Of a DNA stretch of 64,000 nucleotides, positions 17,489 to 28,507 are shown piece by piece; within the stretch, counting starts at the first letter, position 1, and every line of letters starts with the position of its first letter. Under the pieces are notes generated by a model. It did not search any database and had not been told where the DNA came from. It saw only the letters and a program-made list of their open reading frames with translations. The position numbers were made by a program, and so were the translations under genes. This DNA is from Acidobacteriota bacterium (GTDB taxonomy: Bacteria > Acidobacteriota > Vicinamibacteria > Vicinamibacterales > UBA2999): NCBI GenBank assembly GCA_016184455.1, contig JACPCS010000106.1, positions 1 to 64,000 of the forward strand. Reading direction: 5' to 3'.

Positions 17489-19468
17489 ATGGCACTGACC
17501 GAAGATCGCCGGCGGATTGCGGTGCGCTTGATGGTGCTCCAGGTGAGCGTCATCGTGGCGTTCGCCGCGCTCGCGATCAGCTTCTGGTTCCTCCAGATCG
17601 TTCAGCACGCCCGCTATCAGGAGATGGCGGAGAACAATCACCAGCGGACGCTCGCCCTGCGGGCGCCGCGCGGGGTGCTCTTCGACCGCCACGGCAAGGT
17701 CCTCGTCGAGAACCGGCATTCCTTCAACGTCTCCATCGTCCGCGAGCACACCACGGATCTCGACCGCACGATCCGGCTGCTCGCCCACGTGGCCGGCCTC
17801 GAGGTCGAGGACGTGCGGCAGATCGTCGAGCGGCACCGCGGCGAGCCGACCTACCGGCCGATCGTCATCATCAAGGACGCGTCGCTCGCGCAGGTGGCCG
17901 CGATTACCGCGCGACGCCTGGATTTCGAGCTCCCGGACGTCGTCGTCGAGCAGGTGCCGACGCGGCAGTACCCGACCGATGCGCTGGCCGCCCACCTGTT
18001 TGGCTACATCGGTGAGGCGAACGAGCAGCAGCTCAGCGACGGCATCACGCGGGGCGCCCTCATCGGGCAGTCCGGCGTCGAACGCGTCTACAACAACCTG
18101 CTCATGGGACGGGACGGCGCACGCGTCGTCGTCGTCAACAGCGTCGGCCGCGAGATCCGGACGCTCGAAGAGATTCCGCCCAAGGAAGGCCGCCGCGTCC
18201 AGCTGACGATCGACTACGACCTGCAGAAAGCCGCCGAGGACGGCTTCCGCCACGCCGGCTTCAACGGCGCAGCGCTCATCATGGATCCGCGCACCGGCGA
18301 GGTGCTGTCCTACGTGAGCCTGCCCGCGTACGACCCGAACGACTTCGCGGCCGGCATCGACGCGGCCACGTGGGCGTCGCTCAACACCGATCGACTGAAG
18401 CCGCTGCAGAACCGCGTCATTCAAGGGCGCTATTCGGCGGGCTCGACCTTCAAGCTCGTGGTCGCAACGGCAGCGCTGGAGGAGGGGATCGTCACGCCCG
18501 ATTTCAGGGTGAACTGCGGCGGCGGGGCGACCTTCTTCGGCCGGTACTATCAGTGCTGGCTGAAGGGGGGGCACGGCTCTGTCGACATGCGGCACGCCAT
18601 TGAGAAGTCGTGCAACGTGTACTTCTACACGCTCGGCAACATGCTTGGCGTCGACCGCATTCACAAGTGGGCGGAGAAGCTCGGGCTCGCAGGCAAGACA
18701 GGCATCGACCTGCCCAACGAGCAGGAAAGCCTCGTCCCGTCGACCGAATGGAAGATGCGCCGCTACGGCCAGAAGTGGTACGCGGGCGAGACGATCTCGG
18801 TCGCCATCGGCCAGGGGCAGGTGTCGGTCACGCCGGCTTCCCTTGCCGTGATGATGGCGACGATCGCCAACGGCGGCACCCGGGTGACCCCGCACATCAT
18901 CCGCGCGGTCGACGAGGGCGGGGGGTGGAAGATGGCCGCACCGCCGGCCGCGGCCGATCGTGTCGCGTTCAAGCCGGAGACGCTGGCAGCACTCCACGAC
19001 GGGCTCTGGATGGTGGTCAACGGCGCGGGCACGGGCGGCCGCGCCCGTATTCCGGGACGCGACGTGGCGGGCAAGACCGGCACCGCGCAGGTGATTTCGA
19101 TCCAGGGCCGGCAGTTGGCGCGCGGGAGCGGCCTCGACCTGCGCGACCACGGCTGGTTCGTCTTCTTCGCGCCGCGCGACAACCCGGAGATCGCCGGCGT
19201 GATCTTCGGCGAGCACAACGAGCACGGGTATCTCGGCGCGCCGATCGCGAAGCACGTCATGGAGACCTACTACGCGAAGAAAGAGGGGCGTCCGCTGCCG
19301 GTGCTGGAGTCGAAGGCCGTTCCGGCGCCGGAGGCCGACCCGGACACGGCACCGGTCGTCATCGGCGCGCCGGTGGCGCGAAGAACAAATCGCAATGCCC
19401 AAAACCCAACTCCCAATGTCGGAGGTGAGGGGCGTTTGGGATTTGGGACTTGGGAGTTGGGTTTTTAG
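17489..19468 (+). CDS. mrdA: Penicillin-binding protein 2 (elongasome transpeptidase)
   Basis: The 659-residue class B PBP has an N-terminal anchor (about residues 14-37), the pedestal domain, and a transpeptidase domain with S319-T-F-K322, S374-C-N376 and K529-T-G531. It cross-links peptidoglycan during rod elongation together with RodA. From about residue 631 the C-terminus is no longer PBP2-like: it is encoded by an inverted word repeat (19383-19467) that is read in frame and ends in GRLGFGTWELGF. The repeat thus supplies the last about 29 codons and the stop. rodA begins 3 bp later. Confidence 0.96.
   Translation: MALTEDRRRIAVRLMVLQVSVIVAFAALAISFWFLQIVQHARYQEMAENNHQRTLALRAPRGVLFDRHGKVLVENRHSFNVSIVREHTTDLDRTIRLLAHVAGLEVEDVRQIVERHRGEPTYRPIVIIKDASLAQVAAITARRLDFELPDVVVEQVPTRQYPTDALAAHLFGYIGEANEQQLSDGITRGALIGQSGVERVYNNLLMGRDGARVVVVNSVGREIRTLEEIPPKEGRRVQLTIDYDLQKAAEDGFRHAGFNGAALIMDPRTGEVLSYVSLPAYDPNDFAAGIDAATWASLNTDRLKPLQNRVIQGRYSAGSTFKLVVATAALEEGIVTPDFRVNCGGGATFFGRYYQCWLKGGHGSVDMRHAIEKSCNVYFYTLGNMLGVDRIHKWAEKLGLAGKTGIDLPNEQESLVPSTEWKMRRYGQKWYAGETISVAIGQGQVSVTPASLAVMMATIANGGTRVTPHIIRAVDEGGGWKMAAPPAAADRVAFKPETLAALHDGLWMVVNGAGTGGRARIPGRDVAGKTGTAQVISIQGRQLARGSGLDLRDHGWFVFFAPRDNPEIAGVIFGEHNEHGYLGAPIAKHVMETYYAKKEGRPLPVLESKAVPAPEADPDTAPVVIGAPVARRTNRNAQNPTPNVGGEGRLGFGTWELGF
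19383..19467. repeat. Inverted word repeat forming the 3' end of mrdA (GGGATTTGGGACTTGGG family)
   Basis: The left arm (19383-19417) consists of AACCCAACTCCCAAT-type words and the right arm (19434-19467) of TTTGGGATTTGGGACTTGGG-type words that are the reverse complement. The pair can form a long imperfect hairpin spanning the mrdA stop, 4 nt before the rodA start. The A/T content is much higher than in the flanking genes. Confidence 0.85.
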
Positions 19469-19471
19469 AAA

Positions 19472-20557
19472 ATGTTCGAACGACGTCTCTACCACCACGT
19501 CGACTGGGGCCTGCTCATCGCCGTGCTGACCCTCTGCGCGATCGGTCTCGCGCAGATCTACAGCGCAACCGGCGGCTGGACGACCACCGTCGAGACGCAG
19601 ATCTACGGCATCCTGCTCGGGATGGTCGCGCTGCTGGTGTGCCTCAGCGTCGACTACCGGTCGCTCGCCGACAAGTCGCACCTCATCTACCTCGCCATCA
19701 TCGCACTGCTCGTGTATGTGCTGTTCTTCGGCGCGGTGCGCGGCGGCTCGCGCCGCTGGATCGATCTCGGCCCCTTCAACCTGCAGCCGTCCGAGTTCGT
19801 CAAGGCGGCGCTTGCACTCGCGCTCGCCAAGTTCTTCGGTGAGAGCCGGCGCGGCGCGCTTACGCGGGTCGATCTGTTCGTGACGGCAGCGCTCACGGCA
19901 GTACCGCTCGTGATGATCGCGCAGCAGCCCGATCTCGGCACCGCGGTGACGCTCATCCCGGTGGTGTTCGCGATCGTCTACGTGGCGGGGATGCCCGTGC
20001 GGCTGCTCGGCGTGCTGGCGCTCATCGCCCTGCTTGCCGCGCCTGTCCTGTGGCGCTTCGCGCTCGAAGACTACCAGCGGGAGCGCATCGTCACGTTCCT
20101 CGACCCGGCGCAGGACGCCCGCGGCGCCGGCTACCAGCAGATTCAGGCCCGCATCACGGTGGGATCGGGCGGGCTCTGGGGCAAGGGATTCACGGAAGGA
20201 ACGCAGGGCCAGCTGCGCTTCCTGCCCGTCGCGCACAACGACTTCATCTTCTCGGTGCTCGCCGAGGAGCAGGGGTTTGCCGGCGTCATCGTGACGCTCG
20301 GCCTGTATCTGTTCGTCATTCTGCGATCGCTCGAGTCGGCGCGCCTGGCGAAAGACCGGCTCGGCGCCTACCTGGTGCTGGGAGTGCTGGCCAGCTTCAC
20401 GTTCCAGGTGATCTACAACATCACGATGTCGGCCGGCCTGGCGCCGGTCAAGGGATTGACGCTTCCGCTCATGAGCTACGGCGGGTCCTCCATGATTGCC
20501 ACGCTGGCGGGATTCGGCCTGATCCTCAACGTGCGGATGCGTCGTTTCACTAACTAA
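19472..20557 (+). CDS. rodA: Peptidoglycan glycosyltransferase RodA (SEDS family)
   Basis: The 361-residue polytopic protein has about ten membrane helices and the SEDS signatures GSRRWIDLGPFNLQPSEFVK, AQQPDLGTAV and, near the end, LPLMSYGGSSM. RodA polymerises lipid II and works with PBP2 in cell elongation. It completes the mreBCD-mrdA-rodA operon. Downstream lies an inverted word repeat before the RNase gene. Confidence 0.97.
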   Translation: MFERRLYHHVDWGLLIAVLTLCAIGLAQIYSATGGWTTTVETQIYGILLGMVALLVCLSVDYRSLADKSHLIYLAIIALLVYVLFFGAVRGGSRRWIDLGPFNLQPSEFVKAALALALAKFFGESRRGALTRVDLFVTAALTAVPLVMIAQQPDLGTAVTLIPVVFAIVYVAGMPVRLLGVLALIALLAAPVLWRFALEDYQRERIVTFLDPAQDARGAGYQQIQARITVGSGGLWGKGFTEGTQGQLRFLPVAHNDFIFSVLAEEQGFAGVIVTLGLYLFVILRSLESARLAKDRLGAYLVLGVLASFTFQVIYNITMSAGLAPVKGLTLPLMSYGGSSMIATLAGFGLILNVRMRRFTN

Positions 20558-20560
20558 TGC

Positions 20561-20698
20561 GTCTCTGGTCTTTGGTCTTTCGTCTCTGGTCTTGGACTGC
20601 CCGACTGGTCGGGGCGGAAAGCGTCGCGCTTTTTGCCCCACACGGGCGCAGCCATGTCGGACGAGAGGCCGGAGACGAGAGACCAGAGACGAGAGATG
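20561..20698. repeat. Inverted word repeat between rodA and RNase E/G gene (GTCTCTGGTC family)
   Basis: The left arm (20561-20595) is GTCTCTGGTCTTTGGTCTTT with a further CGTCTCTGGTCTTGG. The right arm (20661-20698) is GACGAGAGGCCGGAGACGAGAGACCAGAGACGAGAGAT in shorter words, its reverse complement in style. A 65-bp G+C-rich loop separates them. The right arm could be misread as an N-terminal extension of the RNase (MSDERPETRDQRREM), which I do not accept as coding. Confidence 0.85.
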
Positions 20699-20704
20699 AC
20701 GGGC

Positions 20705-22360
20705 ATGAGCAAGGAGATGATCATCTCCGCGAGCGCCCACGAGACACGGGTCGCCATCCTCGAGGACGATCAGGTTGCCGAGATCTTCATCGAGCGCGAG
20801 CGGCAGCGCGGCGTGGTGGGCAATCTCTACAAGGGCCGGGTGTCCAAGGTGTTGCCCGGCATGCAGTCGGCGTTCGTTGATCTCGGCCTCGAGCGCGACG
20901 GCTTTCTGTACGTTTCCGACGTCATCGCCCCCAGCGAGGAGCTCGACCGGTTCGAGACGGAGGAGGAGCCTCCGCAGGTTGGCGAGAACGGGGCGCGGCC
21001 GTCGGCCCCCCCGCAGGCGCCGCTCGTTGGTCGGAGAGGCGGACATTCGGGTCTGCCTGACCGCGGCCGGCGCGACCGCGACCCTTCGACAGGCTCAGGG
21101 TCGCCCCGAGCCGGGTCGAGGGGCGAGAAGGGACCCGAGCCCAAGATCGAAGAGCTCCTGAAAGAGGGGCAGGAGATCATCGTCCAGGTGGCCAAGGAGC
21201 CGCTGGGCACCAAGGGCGCCCGGCTGACCTGCCACGCCACCATGCCGGGGCGGTTCCTCGTGTTCATGCCGACCGTCGACCACATCGGCGTGTCGCGGAA
21301 GATCGACTCGCGCGAGGAGCGCAGCCGCCTGCGCGGCATCGTCCGCGAGTTTCGGCAGCAGCACGGCTTCGGCGGCGGCGTCATCATCCGCACCGCCGCG
21401 GCCGGCCGATCAAAGGAAGACATCGTCTCGGACCTGAGCTACTTCCACCGCGTCTGGACCGAGATCCGCCAGAAGGCGGACTCGTCGCGGGCACCGGCGG
21501 TGGTGTACCAGGAGCAGAGCCTCGTGGCGAAGCTGCTCCGCGACCTGCTGACCGAAGATTTTTCCGCCATCCGCATCGACAACGGGCTCGAGTACCGGCG
21601 CGTCGTAGAGCTGGTCGACCGGATGATGCCCGCGCTGGCCTCGCGGGTGAAGCTGTACGAAAAGGAGTACCCGATCTTCGAGGAGTACGGCGTTCAGGCG
21701 GAGATCGATCGGGCCCTTCGCAGCAAGGTGTGGCTCAAGTCGGGCGGCTCGATCGTCATCAACCAGACCGAGGCGCTCGTGGCGATCGACGTCAACACCG
21801 GCCGATACGTCGGCAAGAAGACGGCGGGGCGCCTCGAGGACACCATCCTCAAGACGAACCTCGAGGCGGTCAAGGAGATCGTCCGGCAGATCCGGCTGCG
21901 GGACCTCGGCGGCATCATCGTGCTCGACTTCATCGACATGGAGGAGAAGAAGAACCGCCAGCGGGTCTTCCAGGCGGTCGAGCAGGAGCTGCGGAAGGAT
22001 CGCGCGCCGTCGAAGGCGCTGCAGGTGTCAGACTTCGGGCTGGTCATCATCACGCGCAAGCGCGTGAAGCAGAGCCTCGAGCGCGTGCTGACCGAGCCGT
22101 GCCCGTACTGCGCCGGGAGCGCCGTGATCAAGTCGAGCGCGACGATCTGCTACGAGATCCTCGCCGAGGTGAAGAAGATCAGCGCGGATCTCGACGGTCA
22201 GACGCTGGTGCTGCGCGTCAATCCCGACATCGCCCGCGCGCTGCGGGACGAGGAGCGCGCCGTGTTCAAGGATCTCAAGCAGTCGCTCGGGCGCGAGATC
22301 GCCATCCGGGCCGACGCGCAGCTGCACCACGAGCAGTTCGACCTGATGGCCGTGGGCTAG
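20705..22360 (+). CDS. rng: Ribonuclease E/G family endoribonuclease
   Basis: The 551-residue protein has an S1 RNA-binding domain (about residues 37-175), the DNase I-like catalytic domain with magnesium ligands D362 (VAIDVNTG) and D408 (IVLDFID), and the zinc-link C466xxC469. It cuts single-stranded A/U-rich RNA in rRNA maturation and mRNA decay. I start it at ATG 20705 (MSKEMIISASAHETRVAIL) because upstream in-frame codons belong to a repeat. The S1 domain is interrupted at about residues 80-147 by a low-complexity insert encoded by palindromic repeats. There is no long RNase E scaffold tail. Confidence 0.93.
   Translation: MSKEMIISASAHETRVAILEDDQVAEIFIERERQRGVVGNLYKGRVSKVLPGMQSAFVDLGLERDGFLYVSDVIAPSEELDRFETEEEPPQVGENGARPSAPPQAPLVGRRGGHSGLPDRGRRDRDPSTGSGSPRAGSRGEKGPEPKIEELLKEGQEIIVQVAKEPLGTKGARLTCHATMPGRFLVFMPTVDHIGVSRKIDSREERSRLRGIVREFRQQHGFGGGVIIRTAAAGRSKEDIVSDLSYFHRVWTEIRQKADSSRAPAVVYQEQSLVAKLLRDLLTEDFSAIRIDNGLEYRRVVELVDRMMPALASRVKLYEKEYPIFEEYGVQAEIDRALRSKVWLKSGGSIVINQTEALVAIDVNTGRYVGKKTAGRLEDTILKTNLEAVKEIVRQIRLRDLGGIIVLDFIDMEEKKNRQRVFQAVEQELRKDRAPSKALQVSDFGLVIITRKRVKQSLERVLTEPCPYCAGSAVIKSSATICYEILAEVKKISADLDGQTLVLRVNPDIARALRDEERAVFKDLKQSLGREIAIRADAQLHHEQFDLMAVG
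21036..21126. repeat. Palindromic repeats inserted in frame in the RNase E/G S1 domain
   Basis: Two dispersed-type hairpins lie side by side inside the gene: AGGCGGACATTCGGGTCTGCCT (about 21040-21060), and CGACCCTTCGACAGGCTCAGGGTCG (about 21079-21103), followed by G+C-rich sequence CCCCGAGCCGGGTCGAGGGG. They encode GGHSGLPDRGRRDRDPSTGS, with no resemblance to S1 domains. The reading frame is kept. Confidence 0.75.
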
Positions 22361-22390
22361 GTCTCTGAGGCCCGGGGCCTGAGGCCTGAC
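22361..22390. repeat. Short GAGGCCCGGGGCCTGAGGCCT repeat before the Rieske gene
   Basis: The whole gap between the RNase gene and the Rieske gene is built from CTGAGGCC/GGGGCCTGAGGCCT words that can pair with each other. It may act as a weak hairpin between the two genes. Confidence 0.55.
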
Positions 22391-23530
22391 ATGTTTCAGA
22401 AGACCGCCGACTCGTACCGGCAGGGCGCACGGGCGCTGCCGCGCGAGTACTACACCTCCCCTGACGTTTTTGCCGCGGAACAGGAGCGGATCTTCGCCGC
22501 GCACTGGGCCTGCGCCGGCCGCGTCAGTCGCCTTGCCCATCCGGGCGACTACCTGGTCCGCACCATCGCAGAAGAGTCGATCATCGTCGTTCGCGGGCAG
22601 GACGGCGCGATCCGTGCCTTTTTCAACGTCTGCCGCCACCGCGGCACGCGGCTCTGTGCGGAGGAGTCCGGGCGCTTCGGCCCCGTGATTCAGTGCCCGT
22701 ATCACGCCTGGACGTACACGACCGAGGGTGCGCTCGTCGGCGCACCGCACATGCAGGAGGTCGCCGGATTCGACAAGGCCGCCCACCCGCTCCACGAGGC
22801 GTCAGTGGCCGAGCACGAGGGCTTCGTCTTCGTGAACGTTGCCGCGTCGCCGCCGCCGTTCGACGCGTGGCTGGCGCCGCTCGCCGAGCGGCTCCGGCGC
22901 TTCGGGCTGGCGGAGCTCGAGGTCGGCCATCGCGCCGAATACCGCGTCCACGCCAACTGGAAGCTCGTCTTCGAGAACTACTCGGAGTGCCTCCATTGCC
23001 CCGTCATTCATCCCGAGCTCGCGGCGAGGCTGCCGTACGAGAGCGGCGCGAACGACCTGGTCGAGGGCCCCTTCCTCGGCGGCTACATGACGGTCGCCGA
23101 TCCGCACGAGAGCGCCACGATGAGCGGTCGCACGTGCGGACCGGCGATCAACCCGGAGCTCCGCGACGACGAGCGGCGGCGCGCGTATTACTACTCGGTG
23201 ATGCCGAACCTCCTCGTCAGCATCCATCCCGACTACGTGAACTACTACCTGCTGACCCCGCTCGCGCCCGACCGCACCCGCATCGACTCGGAATGGCTGT
23301 TCCGGAACCCGGGATCCGGGATCGGCGATCCGGGATCCGGCGCGTTCAACCCTTCCGATGCCATTGCGTTCTGGGACCTCGTGAACCGCCAGGACTGGGC
23401 GATCATCGAGCGCAGTCAGCAGGGGATTGCATCGCGGCGCTATGTGCCCGGTCCGTACTCTCCGCGCGAGAGCATCTCCGCCGCGTGGGATCGCGAGTAC
23501 CTCCGGTTGATGCGCGCCGATCGCGCCTGA
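22391..23530 (+). CDS. Rieske-type aromatic ring-hydroxylating oxygenase, alpha subunit-like
   Basis: The 379-residue protein has a Rieske [2Fe-2S] site (C81-R-H83 and C102-P-Y-H105) and a C-terminal mononuclear iron domain with H202 and H207 in ECLHCPVIHPEL and a likely bridging Asp in NRQDW. Such oxygenases hydroxylate aromatic rings, or demethylate or hydroxylate quaternary amines such as choline and carnitine. The substrate cannot be told; no reductase gene is adjacent. A short inverted repeat lies inside the gene (NPGSGIGDPGSG). It starts at ATG 22391, 30 bp after the RNase gene. Confidence 0.88.
   Translation: MFQKTADSYRQGARALPREYYTSPDVFAAEQERIFAAHWACAGRVSRLAHPGDYLVRTIAEESIIVVRGQDGAIRAFFNVCRHRGTRLCAEESGRFGPVIQCPYHAWTYTTEGALVGAPHMQEVAGFDKAAHPLHEASVAEHEGFVFVNVAASPPPFDAWLAPLAERLRRFGLAELEVGHRAEYRVHANWKLVFENYSECLHCPVIHPELAARLPYESGANDLVEGPFLGGYMTVADPHESATMSGRTCGPAINPELRDDERRRAYYYSVMPNLLVSIHPDYVNYYLLTPLAPDRTRIDSEWLFRNPGSGIGDPGSGAFNPSDAIAFWDLVNRQDWAIIERSQQGIASRRYVPGPYSPRESISAAWDREYLRLMRADRA
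23308..23342. repeat. GGGATCCGGGATC word repeat inside the Rieske gene
   Basis: GGGATCCGGGATCGGCGATCCGGGATCCGG is an in-frame word repeat with near-palindromic halves, encoding PGSGIGDPGSG in a loop of the catalytic domain. The flanking protein sequence fits the Rieske family on both sides, so the repeat looks inserted without breaking the frame. Confidence 0.65.
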
Positions 23531-23638
23531 TTTTCTCAATCCGTAAATCGGACGGCTCTCCGTCGCCCAGTTGCGGCTCTTCGCGCGAAATTCCGAGCGA
23601 AACGAGCGGCATCCCGTTTGCCATCACGGGACACCGCG

Positions 23639-24979
23639 ATGGACGAGGAACGCGGATCTGCGTTGATCGCCGTGCTGCTCCTGCTGGTTTTGATGTCGGC
23701 GCTCGCCGCGGCGTTGACCGTGAGTGGTCGCACCGAGACGCTCGTGGCACGCAATCATCAATCGGCCGCGCAGGCCCTGGCTGCGGCCGAAGCAGGCCTG
23801 AACCACGCCGTCGCAGCCGCCACCGCGTTTCTCGCGACGTGGCAGACGAAAGGCTATGCGACCGTCGGCGACGCCGTTGACGCCCTGTTTGCCGACGGCA
23901 CGCTGCTCGAGCCCGACATCACGCTTGGCGCCCTGACAGCGCTCGGCAGTGGAGTGGAATACGAGGTGTCCCTCATGGACGAGGACGATCCTGCGCGCGG
24001 TGCGGACGCGACGGATCTCACGGGCGATGCGGATGCCAGCAACGACGAGGACGGCGCCGCTGGGACCGACCGCAACTTGAAACTCATCGTCCGTGCCGTC
24101 GGCTACACATCGGACAATGCGTCTGCCGTCGTGGAGGCGGTCATTGCGCCGCGATCGCTGCCTGCCGTGCTCATCGACGGTGACGTCGAGATCGATGGAA
24201 GTGCGGTGATTGCCGGCGAGAGCGGCAGCGCCCACGCGAACGCCGATATGGAGCTCGACGGCAATGCGACGGTCGCCGGCGATGCCACCGCGTCGGGAAC
24301 GCTCGTACAGGACGGCAGTTCGAGCGTCGGGGGCCTTGCCACGAGCGACGCGGCAATCATCGGCGTGCCCGAGATACGCGCCAGCGATTACCGCGCCGGA
24401 GCCGACTTCATCCTCACGGACGCCGGACAGGTGACGCTCGTCAGCGGTACGGTCCTCTGCGATGCCTCAGGTGACAGCCAGGCGTGTGAGGCCGCCTACG
24501 GGTGGCGGTTCGAGGGGGCGAACGGCTGGCGGCTCGAAAACGACAACACTGCCGGCAGCTTCTACGTCGAGGGCGACGTCGATATCAACGGCAACATCGG
24601 CAGCGTCGCGGATCCACTCGAGCTCACCGTGGTTGCCGAAGGGTCGATCGATGTCAACGGCACCCCGGTTCTGACGCCCGAGACGCCGGAGCTGATGTTC
24701 GTGGCCGAGGGCGACCTGAGAATACAGGGCAACTTCCAGATGCCGCTCACGGCAGAGGGACAGATTCTCGTCCACGAGCAGGCCCGCATCTATGGAAACG
24801 CCGTCGTCGCGGGGCAGGTCATCGTTGAAAACGCCAACCACGAGGAGGAAGGCCCGGGGCACCGCGATCACGACGACCTGGAGAACGAGAACCGCATCAC
24901 CGGCAACGCGCAGATTACCTACAGTGGCGATCTCGGCACCGGTTGGTACGAAGTTACCGGATGGCGGCACGTCCGCTGA
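23639..24979 (+). CDS. PilX-like minor pilin with long repeat-rich passenger domain
   Basis: The ATG at 23639 gives MDEERG, then SALIAVLLLLVLMSALAAAL, a prepilin-type helix, and a PilX-like stretch (ARNHQSAAQALAAAEAGLNHA). The remaining about 350 residues are rich in Gly, Asp, Asn and Val with repeating short strands (DGDVEIDGSAVIAG, EGDVDINGNIGS, EGSIDVNGTPV, GNAVVAGQVIV), suggesting a right-handed beta-helix like bactofilins or adhesins. It is probably exported and assembled at a pilus or pseudopilus tip. The usual Glu at +5 is missing, as in some minor pilins. Its end overlaps the convergent otsB by 26 bp. Confidence 0.75.
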   Translation: MDEERGSALIAVLLLLVLMSALAAALTVSGRTETLVARNHQSAAQALAAAEAGLNHAVAAATAFLATWQTKGYATVGDAVDALFADGTLLEPDITLGALTALGSGVEYEVSLMDEDDPARGADATDLTGDADASNDEDGAAGTDRNLKLIVRAVGYTSDNASAVVEAVIAPRSLPAVLIDGDVEIDGSAVIAGESGSAHANADMELDGNATVAGDATASGTLVQDGSSSVGGLATSDAAIIGVPEIRASDYRAGADFILTDAGQVTLVSGTVLCDASGDSQACEAAYGWRFEGANGWRLENDNTAGSFYVEGDVDINGNIGSVADPLELTVVAEGSIDVNGTPVLTPETPELMFVAEGDLRIQGNFQMPLTAEGQILVHEQARIYGNAVVAGQVIVENANHEEEGPGHRDHDDLENENRITGNAQITYSGDLGTGWYEVTGWRHVR

Positions 24980-25723
24980 CGCGCCGCAGGTCGACCAGCA
25001 TCCTCAACAGCGCGTCGATCTCGGCTTGACTTCGCAGTCTGTACCGCGCGGCTGACGTGCCCTGCGTGCCGACCTTGATCGAGAGGAGCTCCTCCGGCCC
25101 CCCCGATTGGAACGCGTCTTCGTCGGTCTCGTCGTCGCCGGCGTAGATCGCGGTGTCGCACGCGAAGACGCGCCGGGCGCGCTGCAGAGCGATCCCTTTG
25201 TTCGGGCCGCTGAAGTGGATGAGGTTGACCGCCTGTGCGCCGCCGATCACCCGCGCATCGTGGAGGTTCCTCACTGCGTCGGCAAGCGCCGCGAGCACCC
25301 GCTCCTTGTCGCGCACGCGTCGATAGTGGATCGTCACGGAGTGCCGCTTCTGCTCGATCATCAGTCCGGGCACCGGCGGCAGCTGCTGATTCAGGTGCGC
25401 CACCCATTCGCGCACATGCGGTGCCGTGTCGCTCAGGGCGCCGGGATACTCGGAACCGTGATCGCCGACGAGATGCCAGACCGGCACCCCCCGGAGACGC
25501 CGCGTCAGATCGTCCAGCGCGCGCCCGGAGAGGACGACGCAGGGGTACAGCCGTGCGACGGCCGCGAGGAGCCGCCGGGTCGATGGACGCATCCGGGCGG
25601 CGGGCGGCGTCGGTGCGATCGGCGCGAGCGTGCCGTCGTAGTCGAACGCCACGAGGACGTTCGATGCCGCAAACTGCGCGAGCGCGGCGGTGTGCCGGGA
25701 CGCGAGGATCAGTCGGCGGGGCA

Positions 25724-25724
<1 letters not shown>
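24954..25724 (-). CDS. otsB: Trehalose-6-phosphate phosphatase OtsB
   Basis: The 256-residue HAD-family phosphatase has the nucleophile motif FDYDGTL (D28 and D30) and the metal-binding GDDETDEDAF near residue 210. It removes phosphate from trehalose 6-phosphate to give trehalose. Its ATG overlaps the stop of the upstream exchanger-OtsA fusion (TGATG), so it is the coupled last gene of the operon and completes the two-step trehalose pathway. Confidence 0.95.

Positions 25725-28503
<2,779 letters not shown>

Positions 28504-28507
<4 letters not shown>

Noticed and set aside
20633-20704. N-terminal extension of the RNase E/G protein from ATG 20633
   Set aside because: The extra residues (ERPETRDQRREM) are a translation of the right arm of an inverted word repeat, and the family N-terminus begins at ATG 20705.
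17471-21046. A 1191-codon minus-strand frame opposite mrdA-rodA
   Set aside because: It has no domain pattern, is rich in Arg/His/Asp and lies antisense to two essential genes with full catalytic motifs.
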